The notes under the pieces were generated by a model that saw only the letters and a list, made by a program, of their open reading frames with translations, made no database searches and had not been told where the DNA came from. The position numbers and the translations under genes were made by a program. From positions 21,207,001 to 21,271,000 of the forward strand of contig OY756966.1 of the NCBI GenBank assembly GCA_963580455.1: a DNA stretch of 64,000 nt, in the 5' to 3' direction. The DNA comes from Euonymus europaeus. Its lineage: Eukaryota > Streptophyta > Magnoliopsida > Celastrales > Celastraceae. Positions 45,201 through 57,200 of the stretch are shown here, one piece after another. Within the stretch, counting starts at the first letter, position 1; each line of letters opens with the position of its first letter.

Positions 45201-48200
45201 TTTTAATGTTTTGGAAATTGTTCCTGGGGGATCTTTTTCCTGGGTTTTGTCAGGAGTATTTTCCCCACATGACAACTTAGGCCATTAATTTTAATTTATT
45301 TAGAGGATTGAAAAACACACACTTTTGTACCACGTTCATTCTTGGTAATTCTAAATTGCTTCTCTCTCACTCATGTTACTTCAGTCATAATGAAGATGAA
45401 AATGTGAAGCCTGGAAGAGAAAGGTTGCTAATTTCTTTTTTGGTCTTTCACAGGGCAGCCCTTGGAGAAGCATGCATTGGAGACACCACTTTTGCAGATT
45501 CTTTAGAAGCGTTTGGTGGTGGACAAGATGATCCGGTCAGCGTGTCAATAGGAGGTTGAGAAATTTTCACCATTATGTTCTGCTTAAGGACTAGAGCCTC
45601 TGCGTTAATAAAGTTGCTTGTGCAGAATGCGGATGTAAACTCATGCCACTGGGATCAAATATCTTTATGTTTCCATAGACAGCAATTTCCATTTATATGA
45701 GCACTGAGGCTGTCATAATGTCACAACTTTGATGAGTGGTAATGTTGTCAAAGAATCAAAGATAGGATTTTCGACCTTAGGCAAATAGGAATTGAATATT
45801 TGGCAATCACTCAGGTTCTAAAACTAGATTTATGGTTGAACCAAGTGTTGCCGAGGGTAGGATTTTCTACATTAAATTTCAAATTTTCAGTAATGACTCA
45901 GGTTCTAATAGCTGATTCATCTTATTCTTCCTTTTAAGTTGAATCTTGAATGGTTGTTCCAAATGTCGTTTGTTCTTTCATGGTCAGAGCCATTGCTGGG
46001 CATTTAAGTTCAAATTTGTTTGTTGATAATACTGAATGAGCTTACTTATCTGAACATTGTTGTCTTGTACACCGTCCACCCCAAACCCAAAAAAGAAAAG
46101 CCATGAAAAGAGGGAAATGAAAATGAATACTAGCTATTGATTAACATGCTTCTTATATGGCTGTTTCTTTCTGCAGGTCCAGTTATATCCAAGTTTATAA
46201 ATGCATTTCGTGAACTTGCTACTTATAAAGAATTTCTTCGTTCCCAAGTGAGTTCTCAAATTGCCATTGATAAAATGTTTTTGATATACAGCAAGGAGTG
46301 TGATGGCACTGGTGGTAGAAATCGTCAAATTGAAAGCTGAAAACTTTAATGATGTACTTGTCTTGTATACTTGCATGTCTGCAAACCTTTTCCAATCCAA
46401 AATTTTGGTTTTCCCCTCCCAAGCAATGTAGCACTACATCAACCAAGTTTATGTATTTATATTGAAAAAAGTCTAGTGCACAAGGTTCCTACAATGGTGG
46501 TGGGGAATGTGAATCGTATATGTATGTTTCCTTACTCTTGCATTGCATAGATGCTGTTTCTTGGTTTGAAATTATGATACTTAGGTTGAAATGAGGCAAC
46601 TTTACCTCTGCTTCATGCAATGAATCCCTTCCTAGTCCTAAAATTAATAAATGATGTTTTTCTAGATGCTACACTTTTTGCTCTGAGCTTTCTATTCTAA
46701 CTTGATTTTGGCTTAAGTAGAAAATGATGACTCACAAGTGTAGTTTATCTAGTCTATTGAAATTAAAATTTGCTGATAGATTTGTTATCCTGGTATTTTT
46801 ATGTCAAGTGACAAGAGACAAACTATGCACATTAGAATTTCCACCAACTGCTGGGTAAGATATAACATGGCTTCTTCGATTCTTCCAAGATGTTTTGGTC
46901 CATTTTCTTTTTGAGAGGGATGTTGTTTTTCTCAAGGAAAGAAGCTGAAGATATACTTTGGAGTTTGGAGAGTATAATGGTCTAGCACTCAACAACAAAA
47001 CATGGTGGTGGAACAAGGACGTGAGTTGTAAGGACAAAAAGCGAATGCTATAAAAAGTTATATGATGAGGAAATGAGTATAGCTATTAAAATTACAAACT
47101 ACTAGAATGGGCTTGCGAACTCGAATGTTACTCTAAAAGTTAAAAAGGAAATTCTTTAGGTCTACTATCGGTTATGCACTTATGTATGATAACAAATATT
47201 GTGCTTTTAAGAAACAACATATCTGAAGGCTGAATATAACATAAATGAAAATGTTGCATTGGATGTATGGCAAAAAAAGTAGAGATAGAGGTAGATATGA
47301 TTGAAGGTCATTGTTTAAGATGGTATGGACATGAACAATGTAGAGATAATGGAACAACGGTGAGATGATTGGCAGTATTAAAGTGGGCGGTAGTAAACAG
47401 AGATGAGAGGCCATAATAGACAAAAGGATGGTGAAAGAGAATACCCAGCCGACCTCAAATTGTTTGGGACAAAGGCTTTAATAATGTTGTTGATGATACA
47501 TATGTGAGAAATTAAAAAAAGGCTTTAATATTAACCATACTGTTTAGGATAAATGCTTTAATATTAGTCATACAGTTATGGAAATGATGAGGAAGACTTA
47601 AAAAGACATGACTTGAAGTGGCGTGAAATGATATAGATTATAGATTCAATAGGAGTTAATAAAAGTATGTTCCTAAATAGAAATGAATGGCAGAAACGAA
47701 TACAAGCGTAGTGGATTCCGAATGATTTTCTCAGAGTTGTGTAGCCGACCCCAAACTTTTGGGATAACGTCTCGGATGATGATGACAGCGATTATTTTCT
47801 TTTTCTTGGCTGTTGAACCTTGTATTTTGTCTACTTAAACTTTTACTGTAGAAATTTTTCTTCCCTCCTTTTTCCTTTTCCTTTTCCTTTTCCTTTTCCT
47901 TTTCCTTTCAGAGACCATTCTACTCTAGAAGAAAGGCTGGGTTGGGTTCGAACTTAGGATGGATGGCCAGAGGTCAGGCTGCTCGGCTGGCCTTATGGTT
48001 ACATTTTCATGTAGCTTGCCTGCTTCAAGCTCAGTACAGCCTGGATAAAGGCCCACCTATATTAGGCTTCTACATTTAAAGAGGGACCTTCTGAAGAGAA
48101 TATATAATTATATATACACATACACACACACAGACATTTAACAGAAGTTTGCAGTAATACTGTTATATCTTGTGCAGAAAGTTGATTTTTTCATAAGATG

Positions 48201-51200
48201 TGACAATTTGTCTGCCGCAGGTGGAGCATGTGTTAACTGATAGGCTGATGGACTTTATGAATGTTGATCTTCAAGATGCAAAGGTAATATTCTATTTTGT
48301 GCATAGCTAATGTTTCTATTTGTCCTGTCACAATTAATTTCTTGGATATTTCTACTAGTGGCTTTATGATGGAATTCAAGACATAGATGGTCATTTTTTG
48401 ATGGAAGTCACCCCTGACCAATTAATGTTCTACTATAAACGGAATAACATGCATCATATTTATTCTAGTTCTTATGAAGTGCTTTTATTGATCAGATATT
48501 TATACTTGATAAAACGCCTTAGATAGATTTATTATTATTATTATTTTTTTGGTTAAGAAAACACCACTCAGAATGTACTATAGCTGAAGGTTATATATTC
48601 AGGCAATTTTAGCACACTATTGGCTACATGACCTTCTGTAAGTAGTGAAACATTGGTGCTGCTTGATAAATATGAAGAAGGGTTAAACTTGACTAGGCTG
48701 GTCTCATAGCATGACACATGTTCTTGAATATATTTGAAGAGTACTTGTGAAATGTAAATTAATGATGTTGATTCTTTAAGTGCACTCAGATGAGCATTGT
48801 CAGATCTGGATGTATTTTGTAACATTTTTTGTGTAAAGGTTAATGCCCGACCCATTTGGAGTGTTTTAAGTAGTGCCTTGTAATTTGGACATCAGTTTTA
48901 TTTAATAGTTAGTTACACTTTTCTTTTAATCTTTTTTATGGGACCAATAAAAGAATTAAATTCCACACTTGCTTCTCATTTATGAGATCATTACAGCGGA
49001 GCTTTGGGGCATACTTCAACATATCAACATACAAATTACAATTAAAAAAATGACTTGAGAAATGTACTTGATTTATACATAGTGCAGATATACTGGGTTA
49101 GTATAATCGAAGAAAGACATTGAGAAAGACTGGGAGGGAGAAAGGGAAAATTTAAGAGAAAGTAGCCGAGGTGGTGGACTGCTACTTGCAGCTTGCTATA
49201 ATGCAGAACCCTACTAATTCAGCACAGAAAAAGCCTAGATCTCATACAACCTTTAACTAAGTTATTTATTTGCATACCTATGGAAGATGATACTTCTATT
49301 TTTGATGGTTTTGGTTATAATTTGAGTTAACTATTTTGTAGTTCAGGGAGTTTTAGTTCATACTGTGTGAAATGGAAGTTCAACTCCTTTTTTTAATTGA
49401 AAGAGAAAAAAGATTCCATAAATGTGCTGGTGATAATTTTGAAGTTACAATGATTGCATGCACGGGACAGGAGTAGTAACAAGACTTTAATTTACGATGG
49501 AATTGCGGCGGAATTCACCATTGTCATATATGTCTTATTCCTCAAGATTCATGGAGATTTGAAACACGAAAAGGGAGTAGCATTTTTGGATTTCCCCCTG
49601 TTCTAGAGTTTAATGGCAATGTTTCCAAGTTCTAATTATTTGGTTTTAGTATTCAAATGCTAACTTCTCTTCTTCTTTAGGAGTCCCGCAGACGCTTTGA
49701 CAAATCTGTGCATGCTTATGATCAGGTATTGGAAATCAAACAAATATTCCTACTATTAAGTATTAAAGTGAAATGCAGTATGGAACAAGATATTTATCCA
49801 AAGTTTTTTTTTCTTTTCCTTTTTATCTATAAATTCATCATGTGGAGTCTATCAGAAATCTCATGGTTATGGGAATTATCATAACTAACAAAAAAATGGA
49901 ATTATCATAGTTGAAGCTATTTGTCTCAGACCTAGTCATATTTAATTGTGTATTATGATTCGTAATCCTATATTTCTCTACCTATTTGAAATTTTGAACC
50001 CTGGTCCTGGATTCTTAGATCAAAACAAGTTTAAGTGATGAGTGGCAGAACTAAATTAAGAGAGAGAATATATTTAAAGACCTCTCAAACTCTCTCTCCC
50101 CCTTGCCACACACACAACACACATACTTGATTAACTTTTGCTTCCCTTGAAACATAATATAGCAAATACTGATGAAGAATGAAATTGAATTCGAATGTAA
50201 CACTTAAAAGATTCAATTTTAAGTAACGTCGCATTTGATAAAGTTTACTCACTAGGTAAGATGTGGAGGATGCTACAACACAAATGGTCTAGGGTGAGTC
50301 TTTGAAGTTATGTTTGATGTGAGTGGAAAACTTTGATCTTGTGTTTCCCTACCCTTTAGGTTCAATTCTAGGAAACTGTATCTCCACATATGTTGGGGTA
50401 AGATCTGCGTACAACTTACCTGTCCTCAACCTTGCCCACTGTGGGAGCCTTGTGCAATGATAAATATTAAATGGTGTACACAATCTGGAGATGCCGTGGA
50501 TTTGAAGGGAATCATTTTATCAATTAATTTATAATTGGTTAACAAATTAAAAGTAACTATTTTTAGAATAGCTCCTTTGGAGGGGGTATCGAAGGCTTAC
50601 GAGATTTTAGATTTGAAGATTTTGTGGGTAATATGAGTTCAGCCATGTAGGTTTCACTTTTCATTTGGAAGGATTCTTAATCTTCTAGAAAGAAATGAAT
50701 GCGTTCTTGGCAGGGGAAGAGGGACAATCAATCAAGTAATCAATGCCATCTTTCTAATTGTAAGTGAGTAAGAAGTGTTTGGAACTTGACTTTCTATATA
50801 ATGGTGTTTCATGTGTGGTGGCACACAATTATTGGAGAAGGATTTTAGTGTGTGTAAATTATGCATAGAGAAGGATATCACTGGTGTAGGCATGAATACC
50901 CTTGGATATTGTAGATTAGTTTGAAAGCATTGAAACAAAAGGGCCGTTGAAGGAGGAGAATCCTTTATGTCAATGATATTTGGTTGGTGGCTAAATTCTC
51001 TCTTGAATTGGCATGGAAAACCATTTAATTTAGAAGCTGATTCACTTTTGGATGCAACTGAATTAATTTCTTGTTGTAGGGAGTTTTCACTTATTCATTT
51101 TCATGTAAAAAAAATGTTTCTATTTGTTGTTTGGCGTGGAAAATATTAAGGCCCTGCTTTGCACGTGGATATAAGTTTTAGTTGGATGATTGAATGAGTA

Positions 51201-54200
51201 TTATTGTTGTAACATTACAAATGTTAATTGCCTGAACCCAGGGTCAGTCTGTTGTGTTGTGTTCAGCTGGGTTCAAGAAACTTGCTGAACACAGCATGCT
51301 AGCGGGTGCTCGAGACAAACCCCTCCCAACCCATCTCCTATGCAAGCCTAAGTTTTTTTTTTTTTTTAATTATTGTTTTCCTCTACTAGTCATCATCTGC
51401 AAAACCTAAAGTCATTTAGTTTATAATTATCATAGTTCATTAATGTAGTATGGTAAGATAAGTTTTCAAAGCTGAATTCATTTAAGAGGTGGATATTTGG
51501 AGTTGGTGGAACTTTTTTCATGTCTTTGGTTGGTTAGAAAGAAAATATGGGTTCTAGTGTTCTTCCTTTTGGCAGAGTTGTTAAAAGCGCGCTTAAGCGC
51601 TAAAGCGAAGCGATCAGAAGCCTTAGCGCCTTGATCGCTTCGCTTCTGCGTGTTTTGTCGAAGCGCGATTAAGCGCGCTTATTCCCGCTTTAGTGAGGCG
51701 CTTACAGGCGCCTAATACTTGCTGTGTTGAAGCCATAAAAGTACAACAAAAATAGAAACCCTAGCCTACCTTTGCGAGTCTCTTTTCCTCTTCTCTCTGC
51801 GTCGCGATCCTCTCGTCTCTGCGTCGCGCGAGTAGCGATCCTCTCCTCTCTGCAGTCGCGCTAGTAGCGATCCTCTCCTCTCTGGCAGTGGAGCAAGTTG
51901 CGATCCTCTCTGAGTCTCTGGCAGTCGAGCGAGTGACAAGTCGCGACATCTTGATAGAACCACTGTTGGTCTGAGCTGAGGAATCTATTAATTTCTCAAG
52001 CAAAATAGGAACAATCAGAACACTAGTAACCCAGGAGAAATGCTAGCAATTCGAGGTGCTGAGCCGCCTCCAAATACAAGGGAGAAACCCTAAGACAAAA
52101 CAGAATGAATTTCACACAACCAACCCCACCCTTACAAAAAGAGAACAGTACACAAAATATAATAATAATAAAGATTTTCACATCCAGAACTAAACTCCAG
52201 CTGTCCCTTGTTGACCTGTAGAGACTTTCTTTCTGTGATACCATTTTGATATGGGCCTAACAATACTCCCCCCTAAAGCATGAACCTTGTCCTCAAGGTT
52301 AAAATCAGGAAATTGTTCCTTAGTCATCTCCTTAGGTTCCCAAGAATTATCACACGAAGGTGCCTCTGCCCATTTAATAAGAACTTCACGCCTCCCATTA
52401 CACAGATCACGAACTTGCACCACTTCTTCAGGAATCATCTTTAATTGCAAATCTGCTTGCAGGGAAGAAGGCAAGGACTGACTACAGAGTCCATCAGATA
52501 GACACTTCCGCAATTGAGATACATGAAAAGTAGGGTGTATAGAAGTTCCAATAGGCAGAGCCAGTCGATAAGCTACTGAACCCACCTTTTCTGCAATTTC
52601 ATAAGGGCCATAATAGCGCGCACTTAATTTGTGATAAGGGCGCTTAGCAAGAGACTTGAAACGAAAAGGTTGTATCCGGAGAAAAACCCGCTCCCCAATT
52701 TCAAAACTTATGTCACGCCGTTTCTTGTCTGCTTCTTGTTTCATCCGCAATCGAGCAACAGATAAATTTTCTTTTAGTTGATCTAGAATAGCATTTCTAT
52801 CACGCATCAAAGAATTGACCTCATCAATAGGTGAACCATCGCCCACATGACGAAACAAAACCGGCAGGAGACGACCATACCCGTGGAGCCTAACAATTTC
52901 AGTAATAAAAATCTCAGCCACCTCCCTAGCTGTATAAGGATGCCCAAGAAGAAGAAAATGAGCATATTTGGATAGACGGTCCACTACCACCATAATAGTA
53001 TCCTTCCCCCGCACCTTAGGCAAGCCCCCAACAAAATCCATAGATATATCAGCCCACACAGCAGTAGGAAATGGGAGAAGCTGCAATAACCCTTGAGGAC
53101 TCAAGGTAGAATATTTGTTCCTTTGACAAGTTTCACATTGAGCAACAAAAGTTTTGACAGTACTTTGCATTCCTTGCCAATACACCACATAAGACAATCG
53201 TTTAAAGGTTCTAAAATAACCTGAATGTCCCCCTTGAGGAGTGACATGAAACTCTTTCAACAACTGAGGAATACGAGCAGAAGTGCTGGAAATGACTAAC
53301 CGGCCTTTGTGATACAAGGTGCCACCATGTAACGAGTAAGGAGGACGGCTATTAGCATCAAGCAAAAGGGAATGGATAATGGCCTGCAAAGAAGCATCCT
53401 GTAAAACTTCATCCTGGAATTCTTGTAATAAAGGACAATGAACGATTGATAAAGCTGAGAGTTGCACTGTAGATAAGTCAGTATCAGATAACAGAGATGC
53501 ATGCATCTCTTTACGAGAAAGCGCATTAGCCGCTTTATTTTCTAACCCAGGTTTATACTGAATATCAAAGTCAAAACCCATGAGTTTTGTAATCCACTTG
53601 TGTTGCCCCTCCAAAACCAGCCGCTGGTCCATTAAGAACTTTAGACTTCGCTGATCAGTTCGAACAATAAATCTGCGCCCCAATAAATAATGGCGCCACT
53701 TAGAAGTAGCAAAAACAATGGCCATCAGTTCCCGCTCATAAACAGATTTTGATTGGGCTCGAGCAGATAATTGTTGACTGAGGAAAGAGATAGGATGATC
53801 CTCTTGCATCAAAACAGCCCCTAAACCAAAACCTGATGCATCAGTCTCCACAATAAAAGTACGATTAAAATCAGGAAGAGCCAAAACAGGGGTGGAAACC
53901 ATGGCACGTTTCAAACAATCAAATGCAAGTTGAGCGTCCTGCTTCCAAATAAAATTATTGCGCTTCAAGAGGGCAGTAAGAGGGGCTGCCAATTTACCAT
54001 AATTGCGCACAAATCGCCGATAATACCCCGTAAGACCCAAAAAACTACGTAAAGCTTTCACAGTCTTTGGAATGGGCCAATCTTGCATGTGCTGAATTTT
54101 AGAAGGGTCGGTGGCCACACCCTTAGCCGAAATAACATGGCCCAGATAATCGATATGTGATTGAGCAAAAGTGCACTTCTTGCGGTTGACGAATAACTTC

Positions 54201-57200
54201 TGTTGCATTAAAATGTCAAGAGTTTGGCTCAAATGTCCCCGATGTTCGGCTAAATTACGGCTGAATACTAAGATGTCATCAAAGAATACTAGAATAAATT
54301 TCCGTAGAAAAGGCCGAAAGACATCATTCTTGAGTGCCTGAAATGTAGATGGAGCATTAGTTAAGCCAAATGGCATCACTAAAAATTCATAATGGCCATC
54401 ATGAGTGCGAAAGGCGGTTTTATCAGTGTCCCCTTCTTGAACTCGGATTTGATGGTAGCCCGATTTAAGATCCAATTTCGAAAAAACAGTAGCCCCTTTC
54501 AACTCATCCAATAACTCATCAATCACCGGAATAGGAAACTTGTCAGGAATTGTGATTTTATTGAGGGCGCGATAGTCAACACACAAGCGCCATCCTCCAT
54601 CCTTCTTCTTGACTAAAATAACAGGGCTAGAAAATGGGCTAGTACTCGGTCTGATGATTCCGGCCACCAACATTTCTTGGATAATTTTCTCAATCTCATT
54701 CTTCTGGTAATAAGGATAACGATAGGGCTTGATGTTAGGAGGAGAACTTCCGGGAATTAGTCTGATTGCATGATCTTGGGGCCTGGATATAGGTAAACCT
54801 GTAGGTGATAGAAAAATCGAGTCAAACTGCTGTAATACACCAGAAATGTCCAGGGCAGAGATGGAGAGGAAGGGTCCTCAAGTGTCACCGTGCAAAATTC
54901 CATAGCCAGCATGAACCCAATATCACCTGCATGAAACCATTTAACAAGGGATTTCAAGGAAACAAGAGTTCTGGACAAGACAGAGTCCCCACGCCATTCT
55001 ACCCTGACGCCTTGAACATAGAAAGCCATGGTCAAGAGACTGTAATTCAAAGAAATATCACCCAACGTCTGTAACCAAGAAACACCCAAAATAACATCTG
55101 CACTGCCCAACTCTAAAACATGAAAAGTATCATGCACCAAGACCCCCTGAATAGAAACAACATCATAACAAACCCCCACGCCAAGAACTTGGCGGCCATT
55201 ACCAACCTGAACAGAGAACTGTTTCGGATGAACCTGTAAATTCAGATCATGCACCAACTCGGAGGAAATGAAACTGTGAGAAGCCCCAGTATCCACCAAA
55301 ACGACCACATCACGCCCATGGAGACATCCCTTAATCTTAAAGGTACTCGGACAGACATCAATCCCGACCAAAGAATGCGTAGATAAATCCAGCACTGTAC
55401 CAGGAGCTGAAGATAAGTCACTAGGCAACTCAGTAGCATCAGAAGCTGGTACCTCAGGAGCATCAACAAAAACATCCCCATCGCTAGATGGATCCTCCCC
55501 ACTCAGAATCAAAAGATGCAAATTACGTTGAGCACAACGGTGGCGTGGATGATACTTTTCCTCACAACGAAAACAAAGACCAAGTTCGCGACGACGGGAT
55601 GCCTCTTGCTCAGTCAATCGTTTAAAGAAGTCCTTCTTAGAAACCACATCAGTGTTTATAAGAGGTCGAGAAAAACCACTGGCCCGCAAGGACTCAGGAG
55701 GTCGCCCAGATTGATGGAAACCACCAACAGGTTTAAACAAAGGAGGCGAGGACACTGTGGAAGGAACAGGGGCACGGGGCCTACTGAACCCATCAGCGAA
55801 ACCCAGTTGAACTTCCACTGATTGAGCCACCTCCATAAGGTCATCAAAAGTGCGCGGCCTATGAACCACAGAAGCATGACGAATGGAAGGTTTGAGGGCA
55901 TTGAGAAACAATCCGAACAGCATATCATCACTCACGTCAGGAAGAGTAGCAGCTTTGGATTCAAAACGATCACGCAATTCCCCCACACTACTAGTTTGCT
56001 GGAAAGCTGCCAATTCATGGTGCCCAGAACAAGTAGTAGTATCACGAAAACGCTGGAGTAACTCAGTGCGAAACGCCTCCCAAGAAGACAAAGGAGCACG
56101 TTTGGGACGATTTTCAGTCCAGCGAAACCAACCAAGAGCACGACCTTCCAAACAGATAATAGCAACAGATAGCTTTTCAAGCTCAGAAACACGATTGACT
56201 GTGAAATACCGCTCAGCTCGAAAAACCCAACCCAAGGGGTCATCACCAGAAAACAAAGGCAACTCCAAACGACGACGATTGAAATCAGAGTCCACATCGA
56301 AACGACGAGAGAAGGACGAGTCGCGTTGAACTGTAGTGGAAGGCGCAAGAGAAGAAGAACCAGGAGGAGAACCCACGTCAACACCCAAAGGCCCCTTAGC
56401 TTTAAACTGATCTTTCTGGAGAGCACGATGACGCAACTCTGAAATATAGGTCTTGAACTCCGTGAAATCTGAATGTAAAGAACCTAGATCGGCTGTCAAA
56501 TGGGAAATAGCATAAGAGAGGGCCGCAAGATCACTCTTAACCTCACCCAGTTCAGCTTCGAGCAGCTCAGTGCGAGCACCCATGGACGGAGGCTTGGTCA
56601 TGGAAACAGAGAAAGAAGAACCTGGCTTCGATACCTTGATAGAACCACTGTTGGTCTGAGCTGAGGAATCTATTAATTTCTCAAGCAAAATAGGAACAAT
56701 CAGAACACTAATAACCCAGGAGAAATGCTAGCAATTCGAGGTGCTGAGCCGCCTCCAAATACAAGGGAGAAACCCTAAGACAAAACAGAATGAATTTCAC
56801 ACAACCAACCCCACCCTTAAAAGAGAACAGTACACAAAATATAATAATATTAAAGATTTTCACATCCAGAACTAAACTCCAGCTGTCCCTTGTTGACCTG
56901 ACCTGCAGAGACTCTCTTTCTGTGATACCATGTGATACCATTTTGATATGGGCCTAACACATCTCCTCTCTGGTATTGTATTCTCTTTGATTCTCTGCTT
57001 TCCACTTTGCTCCGCTGCAGGGTTACAAAAGCGCGCTTAAGCTAGCGCCTAGCGCCTTGAAGCGCTATGAGGCCTCTAGCGCTTTGCAGCGGCTAGGGCT
57101 TTTAACAACTCTGCCTTTTGGGCCTTTGGCCTATTCAGTGGATAGAAGGTGCCTAAATTGTGCCACAACTGCTGTTCTGCTGGGAAGGCAGATTCGGACG

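Larger units (their letters stand above)
51952..56959 (-). mobile_element. Ty3/gypsy chromovirus (Reina-like), complete with LTRs and target duplication
   Basis: LTRs at 51952-52262 and 56637-56959 are nearly identical. The perfect 5-bp target duplication is CATCT (51947-51951 and 56960-56964). The sense strand is -, so the 5' LTR is the right-hand one. Features in sense order: primer site, gag-protease, pol with chromodomain running into the 3' LTR, polypurine tract. Short LTRs, 5.0 kb length and a C-terminal chromodomain suggest the Reina clade. Two coding defects (a frameshift near 54877 and an integrase-core deletion near 52880) make it defective despite its young look. It sits inside the hAT MITE. 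Confidence 0.93.
51573..57113. mobile_element. hAT-type MITE with perfect 8-bp target duplication, split by a gypsy element
   Basis: Termini CAGAGTTGTTAAAAGC and, inverted, GCTTTTAACAACTCTG form a 16-bp perfect TIR. The 8-bp duplication CCTTTTGG stands at 51565-51572 and 57114-57121. Without the gypsy insertion (51952-56959 plus one target copy) the element is about 530 bp and has no coding capacity. Subterminal AGCGCGCTTAAGCG-type repeats and a 14-bp stem (51603-51616 with 51632-51645) are typical of GC-rich hAT MITEs. It lies in intron 6 of the ARF-GAP gene. Confidence 0.92.

Noticed and set aside
51761..52003. - strand ORFs with repeated SRDAE/RGS words
   Set aside because: They translate short CGATCCTCTC repeats of the MITE and then run into the gypsy LTR; not a gene.
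55242..56426. Alternative-frame ORFs of 76-164 codons on both strands in the gypsy element
   Set aside because: Shadows of the gag-protease frame, which carries the Gag, zinc-knuckle and protease motifs.
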